Counted from the stretch's first letter, positions 5,651-13,140 are shown. The stretch is 13,140 nucleotides of DNA from JAUVKA01 sp964465145 (GCA_964465145.1 CAYXJR010000106.1:1-13140), one strand, 5' to 3'. The notes: a model not told the origin generated them from the sequence alone. A program made the numbers and translations.

Positions 5651-8113
5651 ATGAATTACGGAGATTTTAGCAAGGACGGGCGGGAATATATTATTCACAG
5701 GCAGGATACGCCCAGCCCATGGATCAATTATTTGTATAATGGCAGGTATTTTTCCACCATCAGCAATAACGGCGGAGGAATAAGCTATTTCAAATCCCCC
5801 CTGCATGGCCGGATTACACGTTACAGGATAAACGATGTGCCCCACGACAGGCCCGGGAAGTACATCTATATCAAAGACAATGATACAGGTGAATTCTGGA
5901 GCCTCACCTGGCAGCCGACTAATCTCGACCCGAAAACATACAGGGTGGCTCATGGCTTTGGCTATACCAGGGTGGAATCAGAGATTAAGGGAATAAAATC
6001 TGAACTGCTGTTTTTCGTTCCCCTTGAAGACAATCAGGAAATTTGGAAATCTATCCTGACAAACACTGGTGATAAAGTCAGAAATTTATCTGTATACGGC
6101 TATGTGGAGTTTGCCCTCGGCCATGCCATGGTAGACCTTATCAACCAGTGCGACGATCAGCATTTCAATCGTGTACATTTCGATAAGGGCCAAAACAGCA
6201 TATTTGCAACCAAAACTTATTGGGTTACTGAATCAAAAGGAACACAGCAGCAGGAAAACAAGGAATGGGATCAATGGGCGTTTTTTACTGTAAATAAGCC
6301 AGTTGTTGCTTATGAGACTGTACGCGAACGTTTTATCGGACTTTACCGTAATGAAAATAATCCATTAGGAATAGAAAAAACCCAGCTAAGCTCCCAGGAT
6401 ACCGATTTTGGTAATGCCGTCGGGGCGCTTCAGGTAGATCTGGAATTAAAACCGGGGGAATCGACTGATGTGATTTTCTCCCTCGGAGTCATACCAAAAG
6501 AAGGGACCAAGGGACCGGGGACTGGGGACCTGGGACAAGGCACTGTACTCAAGTCACTTCGGAGCGAAGCGGAGACCACAATTTATCGGGGCGTCACCCG
6601 TCACCCGTCACTCGTCACTAAATACCGATCAACCGCCGAAGTTGAAAAGGCCTACCAGTCCGTGATTTCCCAGTGGAACCGCTTCTTCTCGCATACATCT
6701 GTTGAAACGCCGGATCCTGAGGTGAACATCTTTATGAATTTCTGGACACCATACCAGGCAAAGGTGGCTTTTGATGTGGGACGAGTCGCCAGTTTCTACT
6801 ATTGGGGAATTGGCCGCGGCTTTGGATTTCGCGATACTGCTCAGGACACAATTGCGGTAACAATTGCTCATCCTGAGCTGGCTTTGGGTCGTATTAAGCT
6901 CCTGGCCAGGCAGATGCAGACTGACGGAAAGGTATATCATCATTTCCATAAGGACGGACAGGGTGAATTCACCAAACATTGCGATGATCCACTTTGGTTC
7001 ATTCTGGCTGTTACAGAGTATATTAAAGAAACCGGGGAATGGGAGTTGCTGGATCATATTGAGCCGTTTATTGGAGGTGAACAGGGGAATATCCTGGAAC
7101 ACATGATGTCGGTTGTTAATTATGCCGATAATAATCGAGGAAAGCACGGATTACCAATCTTTGGACGAGGTGACTGGAACGATACTCTGGATTACATTGG
7201 AGGCGATGAGGGAGGAGAAAGCGTGTGGGGCGGCATGTTCTATGCAGCCATGCTCAACAGCCTGATCGAATTATTGGAACATATAAAGAAGAATGCCAGC
7301 GAGGTAATACGTGTACGCGGCCTTTTTCACCAGGCCATTGAACAACATTGCTGGGATGGTGAATGGTACATCAGGGCCTTCGGAGAGAAGGATAAACGCA
7401 TTGGTACCAAGGACAACCAGGCTGGAAAGATTTTCCTCAATACCCAATCCTGGGCTGTGATAGCAGGTTTACCTGATAAGAAGAAACTTATCAGTGCCAT
7501 GAATAGCGTGAAGACCCATCTGGATACTGAGTACGGTCCGAAGATATGTGCCCCGGCATACAGGGAGATAGATCCTAATATCGGCCTTATCACCCGTTGC
7601 GTTTGGGGGAAGAAGGGAAACGGGGCCATCTTTAATCATCCTGCAGCCTGGCTTATCCAGGCAGAGTGCCTCCTGGGTAGGGGAAACAGAGCATTCTCTT
7701 ATTATAGGAAACTGCTGCCAAACCGTGTGGATTCTGATATTTATGTGGCTGAACCCTACGTCTATTCTCAGTACATAACCAGCGATGAGCATAGTCAGCC
7801 TGGCCGCTCTAGCCACTCCTGGCAAACAGGGACGGCCGCCTGGATGTTCCGTATGAATTTCGATTATATACTGGGGATAAGGCCTCAATATGACGGACTA
7901 GAGATAAATCCTGTAATTCCATCAGACTGGAAAGGATTCAAAGCTCAACGCATCTTCCGCGGCACAAAATATGACATTGAAGTTCTTAACCCCCAAGGTG
8001 TTGAAAGCGGAGTAAAAACCATTAAGGTGGACGGAAAAACAATTACCGGCAATATTCTCCCCATTTCAAAAAGCGATTATTGCAAGGTGGTTGTAACTTT
8101 GGGAAGAGGCTAA
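5651..8113 (+). CDS. GH94 phosphorylase (cellobiose / chitobiose / cellobionate type)
   Basis: This 820-residue cytoplasmic inverting phosphorylase is predicted to split a beta-1,4-linked disaccharide with phosphate to glucose-1-phosphate (or an N-acetyl analogue) plus the reducing-end sugar. Family features in order: MNYGDFSKDGREYII (1-15) and TPSPWINYL, an N-terminal beta-sandwich to about residue 284, GIGRGFGFRDTAQD (386-399), DDPLWF, then DWND at 508-511 with D511 the expected catalytic acid (D490 in the Cellvibrio gilvus enzyme), IFNHPAAW, LGRG, AEPYVY and a C-terminal sandwich. The loop between DWND and GGES is short, unlike classical cellobiose phosphorylases and closer to chitobiose or cellobionate enzymes, so specificity is open. 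Residues 285-323 form an extra in-frame segment encoded by low-complexity repeat DNA in the expected interdomain linker. The gene follows the second symporter by 120 bp and precedes a GH130 by 124 bp. Confidence 0.9.
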   Translation: MNYGDFSKDGREYIIHRQDTPSPWINYLYNGRYFSTISNNGGGISYFKSPLHGRITRYRINDVPHDRPGKYIYIKDNDTGEFWSLTWQPTNLDPKTYRVAHGFGYTRVESEIKGIKSELLFFVPLEDNQEIWKSILTNTGDKVRNLSVYGYVEFALGHAMVDLINQCDDQHFNRVHFDKGQNSIFATKTYWVTESKGTQQQENKEWDQWAFFTVNKPVVAYETVRERFIGLYRNENNPLGIEKTQLSSQDTDFGNAVGALQVDLELKPGESTDVIFSLGVIPKEGTKGPGTGDLGQGTVLKSLRSEAETTIYRGVTRHPSLVTKYRSTAEVEKAYQSVISQWNRFFSHTSVETPDPEVNIFMNFWTPYQAKVAFDVGRVASFYYWGIGRGFGFRDTAQDTIAVTIAHPELALGRIKLLARQMQTDGKVYHHFHKDGQGEFTKHCDDPLWFILAVTEYIKETGEWELLDHIEPFIGGEQGNILEHMMSVVNYADNNRGKHGLPIFGRGDWNDTLDYIGGDEGGESVWGGMFYAAMLNSLIELLEHIKKNASEVIRVRGLFHQAIEQHCWDGEWYIRAFGEKDKRIGTKDNQAGKIFLNTQSWAVIAGLPDKKKLISAMNSVKTHLDTEYGPKICAPAYREIDPNIGLITRCVWGKKGNGAIFNHPAAWLIQAECLLGRGNRAFSYYRKLLPNRVDSDIYVAEPYVYSQYITSDEHSQPGRSSHSWQTGTAAWMFRMNFDYILGIRPQYDGLEINPVIPSDWKGFKAQRIFRGTKYDIEVLNPQGVESGVKTIKVDGKTITGNILPISKSDYCKVVVTLGRG
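6503..6619 (+). repeat. Intergenic-type repeat block inside the GH94 reading frame
   Basis: This 117-bp block (39 codons, in frame) differs in character from the rest of the gene. It has a GGGAC-rich tract with five runs of three or more G (6503-6534), a small inverted repeat CTTCG-GAG-CGAAG, and four tandem heptamers CGTCACC/CGTCACT (6592-6619). It encodes residues 285-323, where the family normally has a short linker before the helical catalytic domain. Similar GGGAC tracts and heptamers occur in the intergenic regions of this same window. The repeats are seen directly; the insertion history is inferred. Confidence 0.7.
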
Positions 8114-8116
8114 TTG

Positions 8117-8201
8117 TAAATGATAAATGGTTAATGGTAAATGGTTAATGAATAATTTTGAATTATGAATTATGAACCTGCAACCTGCAACCTGCAACCT
8201 G
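8117..8201. repeat. Heptamer tandem arrays filling the GH94-GH130 gap
   Basis: Three heptamer families follow one another: five units related to TAAATGG/TTAATGG (8117-8151), two of AATTATG (8161-8174) and nearly four of AACCTGC (8175-8201). The last two families are contiguous and keep the same 7-base phase. Together they take up most of the 124-bp intergenic region. A degenerate relative, AACCCGC-AACCC, occurs at 113-124. Confidence 0.85.
8153..8160 (+). promoter_or_regulatory. Possible -7 promoter element before the second GH130
   Basis: TAATTTTG matches the Bacteroidota -7 consensus TAnnTTTG exactly and lies about 78 bases before the ATG at 8238. No TTG occurs at the expected -33 distance, so this is only a half-match in A/T-rich DNA. 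If used, the AATTATG and AACCTGC heptamers would lie in the transcript leader. Confidence 0.25.
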
Positions 8202-8237
8202 AATAAACATATAAACTTATAATCTTATAAACCATAT

Positions 8238-9209
8238 ATGCATCGACATCCGAAAAATCCAATCCTCACTCGTGACGACATCCCCGATATCCATCCCCAC
8301 CTGGTGGATGCCTCATCAGTTTTTAATCCGGGTGCAATTAAGTTCAAGGGTAAATACCTGCTGATGCTCCGTACTCAGGCCAGGTCGAGGGAGACCTTTC
8401 TTGTTATGGCGGAGAGTAATGATGGAGTGGACTTTACCGTAAGGGATGAAATCATTCAAATGAAAGGTATGGAGAAAATCAAGGACCGTATTTTTCATAT
8501 TTATGATGCCCGTCTGACTAGTATTGACGGTAAGTATTATGTTATGTTCGCAATGGATATGGAAGGGGGTTGCCAGTTGGGTGTGGCCGAAACAACAGAT
8601 TTTCAGGAATTTAATTTCATGGGCATTGCTTCTAATGAAGATATACGAAATGGTGTCCTTTTTCCGGAGAAAGTAAATGGAAAATTCCTCCGCATGGACA
8701 GGCCGAATAAGGCCCGCCATTCAGACGGCCCCTCTTCGGGGACCACTATCTGGCTTTCTGAATCAAATGATCTTTTAAATTGGGATCCGGTGGCTCCACT
8801 CATAAGCGGACGTTTTCATTACTGGGATGAATTCATTGGATCAGGACCACCGCCGGTGAAGACAAGAGAAGGCTGGCTGCATATATATCATGGAGTTGCC
8901 GGGCATTTTGGCAGCTCCAACATTTATCAGGCAGGGGTGATGCTCCTGGATTTAAATGATCCTTCAAAAGTTATAGGACGTTGTACTCATAATATACTTG
9001 AGCCCAGAGAGATATGGGAAATGGCCGGACAGGTTCCTAATGTATGCTTCCCATCCGGATGGGTGGTGGAGGATTGTGATGCAGAAGGATTCGCCTTATC
9101 AGATAGTGAGGTCAAGATATATTATGGAGCAGCTGATACAGTAGTAGGATTGTATATTGCTACTATAAGTGAATTATTGAAGGCTGCCAGAGAGCCCGAA
9201 ATTATTTAA
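8238..9209 (+). CDS. GH130 phosphorylase, subfamily-2-like (mannooligosaccharide / Man-GlcNAc type)
   Basis: This 323-residue cytoplasmic enzyme reads as GH130, most like subfamily 2. That group contains beta-1,4-mannooligosaccharide phosphorylases and beta-1,4-mannosyl-N-acetylglucosamine phosphorylases, which release mannose-1-phosphate. Motifs in order are NPILTRDDIP (7-16), FNPGAIKFKGKYLLMLR (29-45), a basic cluster R45/R49/R51 suitable for phosphate binding, YDARLTSIDGKYY (89-101) with D90 the expected general acid, RNGVLFPEKVNGKF, IGSGPPPVKTREGWLHIYHGV, VPNVCFPSGW and YYGAADT. It lacks the N-terminal extension of the 388-residue GH130 at 2292, so the two are paralogues with different jobs: this one may shorten longer mannosides and the other handle Man-Glc. 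Length is typical. The ATG at 8238 follows the heptamer arrays with no clear Shine-Dalgarno. Its stop overlaps that of the convergent protease gene. Which acceptor (mannose, GlcNAc or glucose) it prefers cannot be read here. Confidence 0.82.
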   Translation: MHRHPKNPILTRDDIPDIHPHLVDASSVFNPGAIKFKGKYLLMLRTQARSRETFLVMAESNDGVDFTVRDEIIQMKGMEKIKDRIFHIYDARLTSIDGKYYVMFAMDMEGGCQLGVAETTDFQEFNFMGIASNEDIRNGVLFPEKVNGKFLRMDRPNKARHSDGPSSGTTIWLSESNDLLNWDPVAPLISGRFHYWDEFIGSGPPPVKTREGWLHIYHGVAGHFGSSNIYQAGVMLLDLNDPSKVIGRCTHNILEPREIWEMAGQVPNVCFPSGWVVEDCDAEGFALSDSEVKIYYGAADTVVGLYIATISELLKAAREPEII

Positions 9210-12200
9210 TGACTAATAATGACCTTCTTGTAACCTGATCCCTGACTGGCCTGGAAGCGGAGCCAATATATCCCTGTGGGTAAATCTTCTGTGCTTATGC
9301 AAAAAGGTTCAAGTGAGGAATGGATTGGAATATTTTTAATTATCTGTCCGTGTAAATTGATCAGAAAAAGTTTCTCGATTGGATTGTCCGTATCTCCCTG
9401 GATCCAGAATGTCTGGTCAGCCGGATTTGGAAAAATGTTAATATCCACGGTTTGTAAAACGACCGGTTCAGCAGACACAGAATTTAGTTCTCTGATCCTC
9501 AAATCGTCAATATAAAACAAGGGATAGCCATGTGATGGAAAATTAGGGGATCTTTCTCCAGAGAACTCAATATTTTCTATGTTAACTCGACCTTTTGGAA
9601 ATTTCCATGCCAGCGAAAAGGAGGTTAAACCTACCACCTGGACATAGATATGGCCCCTATTGCCGGAAAGACTTATCCTTACCGGATTCCATACACCGGC
9701 TGTATAGCCAAAACTGCTAATAACCTTATCATTTACCAAAACGTCAGCACTTTTATTCACTTTAAAATATATTTCCAGTTTGATGCCTGAAATTTCGGTT
9801 AATCTAATGCAGGCGATATCACCCGAGTGAACAAGAAGAGCACATTCGATGTATAAAACCTGTCCTGAAAAATTATCAATCGGAATAATGAGATGGGAGT
9901 TCCCCTGCAGGCTGAGAGAGTTGTTTCCTGTAAAGCGCCTGAAACTTACAATCCTTCCGTCATCTGTTTCATGGTATTCTTTGTTTTTTGTGATCCAGTA
10001 TGGAGATTCCAGGGATACATAATCATTTACCTGGTAATCTTCAAAGCCATCAAAAAAGGGTAACTCAATGGGAGGGAAGGTGCGAAAATTATAGATGCCT
10101 CCAGTGAAGCTTGTGTCAACGGAGTGGGCAACTACCTGCCATTGGTAACGACGGTCGGGCAGGATATCCACCTGATATTGATTTTCAGTAAGTTGGCTGG
10201 AAATTAGCTCCATCTCCCCGGGTTCTCCAAAAAATAACTCATACCACTCACCCTGGTTCAGACTTTTCGTTTCCCAGCTTAGCATAATGGTATTTCCACT
10301 CAGGTTTTTATTCCTTAAAGGCAATGGGTAGGAAGGACTGAACGGGGTATATAATTCATCCAATTGAATGGTGTCAATACTTTCCCTGAACAAAGGAAAC
10401 CACTCAATAAAAGACTCTCGGGAACTAGTGTTGCCTGCCAGGCGCAGAAATTCCAGATTCTCATAAAAACCGACTTTGGTGAGTGGATAAAAATCACCTA
10501 TTGCATTATGGGAGAGGTCTAAATGCAGAAGAGAGGGGTTAAGAAGTATATCATCAATGGTTGTGACGAAATTTTCCGCTAAATCCAAGTAGGTCAGATG
10601 TTGAAAACTCCTGTTCCATAGAGAAGAAAGGCCATTATCCCGCAGGTTTAAAACTTTGGTGTTAGGTGCATGTTCTACCAAACGGTCAATGTTGGTAATG
10701 TGGTTGCCTGAGAGGTCAATATAGACTAATTTGGGCTGCATTTGATTCACTTTTACCGGAATAATTTCATTATTGGCGAAACTCAGCCTCACCAATTGCA
10801 CATAAGATTTGAACAGTTCAAAGTTGCTCACCCTGTTATCATCCATATTAAGACTGACAATATTTGGTGTGTTTTCTATGAATTTCATTTCATCAATCAT
10901 ATTGTTGTTCAAATCCATGAACCGGAGTTTGGATAAACGGCTGACCAGCTCAAATTCCTCCAAATTATTATCGGACAGATTTAATCCTTTAAGTGTGGAA
11001 AGTTTATTGACAAACCAGGCATTTTGCAGTCCGGTGTTGGTCAAATCCAGATATTCCAGTTGGAATAGTTTGATGATTGAATCAATCTCGGGAACATCTG
11101 TATTCGTTATAGATAGATCAAGTAGATTGGAGGTCAGGGAAAGGAAATTAGTATTAGGTATCGGGACATTATTCAAATCCAGATATACTAATTGATTCAG
11201 CTTATTCAATTCATCCAAGTTGCTTACAAGTGCATTATTAACATTCAGGACTTTGAGCTTTTTTACGTCAGCCAGTTTTTTTAAATCAAATTCCTCTCCC
11301 TTATTATCCCTCAAATTTAATTCGAGTAATCCCCGGCAATATTCAATACCCTGGAGGTCATAAACAGGCTGGTCAACAGATATTTGCTTAATTGCTATTA
11401 ATTCATCAGCAGTAGGATTATGCAATTCAGATTCATTTTCATCAAAACCTATCGACTTGTTCATGGCAATACGGAGATTGTTATCAGGAACTGACACCTC
11501 CCGGCCCTGGTTATATATCTCTATTGGCCCTATCCAGCGGGATTCTCCGTTTACATACCAGGCCGAAACCTTGATCATGTGCCTGCCATGTACAAAATCA
11601 TCAACTGGGAAGCTGGTATTCTCAGTTTCAGCAAATTGCACGCCATCCTGATAAATACGATATTTAAATGGTAGCGTTTCGGCATATTGGTGGGGAGCCC
11701 ATATTAAGCTATCTTTCACTTCTCCCTTCTTGTATTGTAAATTTATTGGCGGCAAGACCAGGGAATGTGGCCTTAGCTTTACCAGGGCTTCAGAAATAAA
11801 TGGAGATCCAGTGCCAATGAGGGGGTAATATCCATCGGCTGATCCACCCCAGCCCAGGTTAAAATGAAAAAATCCTTCCGAATCATATCCATCACATACA
11901 AAAGCGTGTCCGGAACCCGCTACATAAATGGGCATGAACTGACTGATATTATTATAAAAACCATCCACCCAGGTTTCTTGAATGGTAAGTGAACGGATCA
12001 TTCTTACGCTCTCGAGATAGGTCATCTTCCCAAAAGCAACCCAGGCATTGTAGGTGGATGTGGAGGTGTTTTCAGGGTTGTAGAGCACTCGAGAAATAAC
12101 ACCCATATGATGCAAAAAACGAGAGGCTTCCAGATCAATGCATATAGGTTCATCGGCCATTTTATCCCAATCGTAATTTCCCATAATTACTGTTTCATCA

Positions 12201-12820
12201 GGATATTCGCTTGATTCAAATTTCTCTTCCAGCACAAACTTGTTGAATCGCTCATAATACTTCAAAATCTGCCCAATTGCTACTGGTACACAACCTACTG
12301 CCACATGATCACAATACCCATTATAATCTGTGGGACAAGCATGGTTGAAAAAACAGTCCTGATTCCATTTGGTTTGCAGCAGTGGCTCAATGCTCTGAGG
12401 ATATGACTTCAATGGCTTATCCCTGGAAGATTCGCTCAGGGAAATATTTTGAACCGCTTCAAGGCAAAGACGCGCCGGTGCCGGGATTTCACCGTTCTTT
12501 GAAAAGGTATTCTCAAAGGAATATCCGGCAATAGAATAAGCATCTTCTTTTTTGACTAATACAAAAGCTTTAGGATCAGAGCTCTCAAAGATCCAAATAT
12601 CTTTATATTGAGTGATGTGGTCAAATTCTATTATGGGGGTGGATTTAAAGCCGGTATTTTTGGCCCTGGCAAAATTCTCGGCAATTAATTGAGCCTTCAG
12701 GGGTGCCTGGGCAAAGGTTTCCAGATTTACCGAAAGGGTTGTGAAAAGTAATGATAGACTTAAACCTAAGTGCTTCAGTATGGTAACTAATTTCAATCTA
12801 TTTTGATAACCCCGATTCAT
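9206..12820 (-). CDS. Secreted C10 cysteine protease with leucine-rich repeats and T9SS tail
   Basis: This 1204-residue exported multidomain protein starts with a signal peptide (basic start, hydrophobic 18-30, likely cut after AQA near 39), then a propeptide-like region (about 40-145). The C10 (streptopain/SpeB-like) protease domain spans about 150-350. C177 in VAVGCVPVAIGQILKYY is the expected nucleophile and H305 in GSGHAFVCDG the catalytic histidine. FHFNLGWGG (318-326) matches the usual NWGWGG loop except that L322 replaces a normally conserved tryptophan. A beta-sandwich linker (about 355-438) leads to an LRR cap and 14 leucine-rich repeats (about 445-800), mostly exactly 22 residues apart (internalin-like). 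A fibronectin-III-like domain (about 832-915) and a jelly-roll-like region ending DDLRIREL (about 918-1112) follow. The tail (about 1122-1204, with FPNPADQ and PTGIYWLRF) is a type A T9SS sorting domain, so the product should be secreted or surface-anchored. It is convergent with the sugar cluster and probably functionally separate. Confidence 0.88.
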   Translation of the reverse strand: MNRGYQNRLKLVTILKHLGLSLSLLFTTLSVNLETFAQAPLKAQLIAENFARAKNTGFKSTPIIEFDHITQYKDIWIFESSDPKAFVLVKKEDAYSIAGYSFENTFSKNGEIPAPARLCLEAVQNISLSESSRDKPLKSYPQSIEPLLQTKWNQDCFFNHACPTDYNGYCDHVAVGCVPVAIGQILKYYERFNKFVLEEKFESSEYPDETVIMGNYDWDKMADEPICIDLEASRFLHHMGVISRVLYNPENTSTSTYNAWVAFGKMTYLESVRMIRSLTIQETWVDGFYNNISQFMPIYVAGSGHAFVCDGYDSEGFFHFNLGWGGSADGYYPLIGTGSPFISEALVKLRPHSLVLPPINLQYKKGEVKDSLIWAPHQYAETLPFKYRIYQDGVQFAETENTSFPVDDFVHGRHMIKVSAWYVNGESRWIGPIEIYNQGREVSVPDNNLRIAMNKSIGFDENESELHNPTADELIAIKQISVDQPVYDLQGIEYCRGLLELNLRDNKGEEFDLKKLADVKKLKVLNVNNALVSNLDELNKLNQLVYLDLNNVPIPNTNFLSLTSNLLDLSITNTDVPEIDSIIKLFQLEYLDLTNTGLQNAWFVNKLSTLKGLNLSDNNLEEFELVSRLSKLRFMDLNNNMIDEMKFIENTPNIVSLNMDDNRVSNFELFKSYVQLVRLSFANNEIIPVKVNQMQPKLVYIDLSGNHITNIDRLVEHAPNTKVLNLRDNGLSSLWNRSFQHLTYLDLAENFVTTIDDILLNPSLLHLDLSHNAIGDFYPLTKVGFYENLEFLRLAGNTSSRESFIEWFPLFRESIDTIQLDELYTPFSPSYPLPLRNKNLSGNTIMLSWETKSLNQGEWYELFFGEPGEMELISSQLTENQYQVDILPDRRYQWQVVAHSVDTSFTGGIYNFRTFPPIELPFFDGFEDYQVNDYVSLESPYWITKNKEYHETDDGRIVSFRRFTGNNSLSLQGNSHLIIPIDNFSGQVLYIECALLVHSGDIACIRLTEISGIKLEIYFKVNKSADVLVNDKVISSFGYTAGVWNPVRISLSGNRGHIYVQVVGLTSFSLAWKFPKGRVNIENIEFSGERSPNFPSHGYPLFYIDDLRIRELNSVSAEPVVLQTVDINIFPNPADQTFWIQGDTDNPIEKLFLINLHGQIIKNIPIHSSLEPFCISTEDLPTGIYWLRFQASQGSGYKKVIISH

Positions 12821-12828
12821 AAACTATA

Positions 12829-12833
12829 CCTCC
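12829..12833 (-). promoter_or_regulatory. Shine-Dalgarno for the protease gene
   Basis: On the - strand, GGAGG lies 8 bases upstream of the ATG that begins at 12820. This is a strong ribosome-binding sequence at normal spacing and supports that start, which also gives a good signal peptide. It stands out because the + strand genes here have no clear equivalent. Confidence 0.5.
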
Positions 12834-12899
12834 AACGTTCTGACCAAAGGAAGGTCTGTTCATCAAACACCATTATAATGAGGGATCAAGGGACTGTTT

Positions 12900-12907
12900 C
12901 AAAAATA
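12900..12907 (-). promoter_or_regulatory. Possible -7 promoter element for the protease gene
   Basis: On the - strand this reads TATTTTTG, an exact fit to TAnnTTTG, and would give a leader of roughly 70 bases before the ATG at 12820. No TTG is seen at the -33 distance, so the call is weak. Confidence 0.25.
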
Positions 12908-12951
12908 ATCAAAATACCTTACATTAATTCACTTTTCAGATATCACTAATC

Positions 12952-13140
12952 TTACTCTATCCGGATTTTAATAAACTTAACCCCCCATGGTTCAAAATGG
13001 ATCTCGGCATTTTCGGAGCCAATAGGCTCGCCTACAACATTTGTTTCCTGTATTTTGAGACTCTTTCCCAATTTACTGTTAATTATTAACCCAACTTGGA
13101 AATTACGCTCCATAAGTTCTTAGTATTGAATAGACTGTAA
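12952..13140 (-). pseudogene. C-terminal fragment of a gene entering from the right, apparently frameshifted
   Basis: On the - strand an open stretch of about 55 codons ends at the TAA at 12952-12954 with the sequence EIHFEPWGVKFIKIRIE. The alternation of hydrophobic residues around a P-W-x-V-K-x-I-K-I pattern recalls the last beta-strands of GH38 alpha-mannosidases, but the match is faint and another glycosidase is possible. In the same frame a TAA lies at 13120-13122, just upstream of the ATG at 13113. In the neighbouring frame the reading YSLFNTKNL continues across that stop, and adding one base near 13113 would join it as NLMERNFQVG. This suggests a one-base deletion: real decay, or a sequence or assembly error. 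If intact, an alpha-mannosidase would suit a mannose-related region. Confidence 0.4.

Overview
The window looks like a chromosomal segment from a member of the Bacteroidota. The evidence is a type IX secretion (T9SS) C-terminal sorting domain on a large secreted protease, a TAnnTTTG-type promoter element ahead of the first gene, mostly weak Shine-Dalgarno sequences, and proteins that read like Bacteroidales/Marinilabiliales carbohydrate enzymes. I judge family membership from remembered family motifs, not from a search.

Left and centre (208-9209, all + strand): five co-oriented genes form a compact sugar-utilisation cluster. In order they are a sodium:solute symporter (SSS family), a GH130 subfamily-1 type mannosylglucose phosphorylase, a second and dissimilar SSS symporter, a GH94 phosphorylase of the cellobiose/chitobiose/cellobionate type, and a second GH130 of the mannooligosaccharide phosphorylase type. 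No hydrolase, SusC/SusD pair, regulator or epimerase is present among them. The simplest reading is uptake of short beta-linked gluco/manno-oligosaccharides by sodium symport, then cytoplasmic phosphorolysis to mannose-1-phosphate and glucose-1-phosphate, which conserves bond energy. Exact substrates cannot be read from the sequence.

The gaps between these genes (about 120-250 bp) are filled with short tandem repeats (7- and 8-mers), a duplicated 53-bp element, GGGAC-rich tracts and hairpins. One repeat copy overlaps the end of the first symporter gene and supplies its stop codon. A similar-looking repeat block of about 117 bp lies in frame inside the GH94 gene, in the expected interdomain linker. 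This repeat behaviour is the most unusual thing in the window.

Right (9206-12820, - strand): a convergent 1204-residue secreted protein carries a signal peptide, a propeptide-like region, a C10 (streptopain-type) cysteine protease domain, a beta-sandwich linker, a solenoid of 14 leucine-rich repeats with near-perfect 22-residue spacing, a fibronectin-III-like domain, a jelly-roll-like domain and the T9SS tail. Its stop codon and that of the last GH130 gene share one TTAA palindrome. At the right edge (12952-13140, - strand) is the C-terminal piece of another gene, interrupted by an apparent one-base frameshift; it faintly resembles the end of GH38-type alpha-mannosidases. No RNA gene, CRISPR array, insertion sequence or origin was seen.
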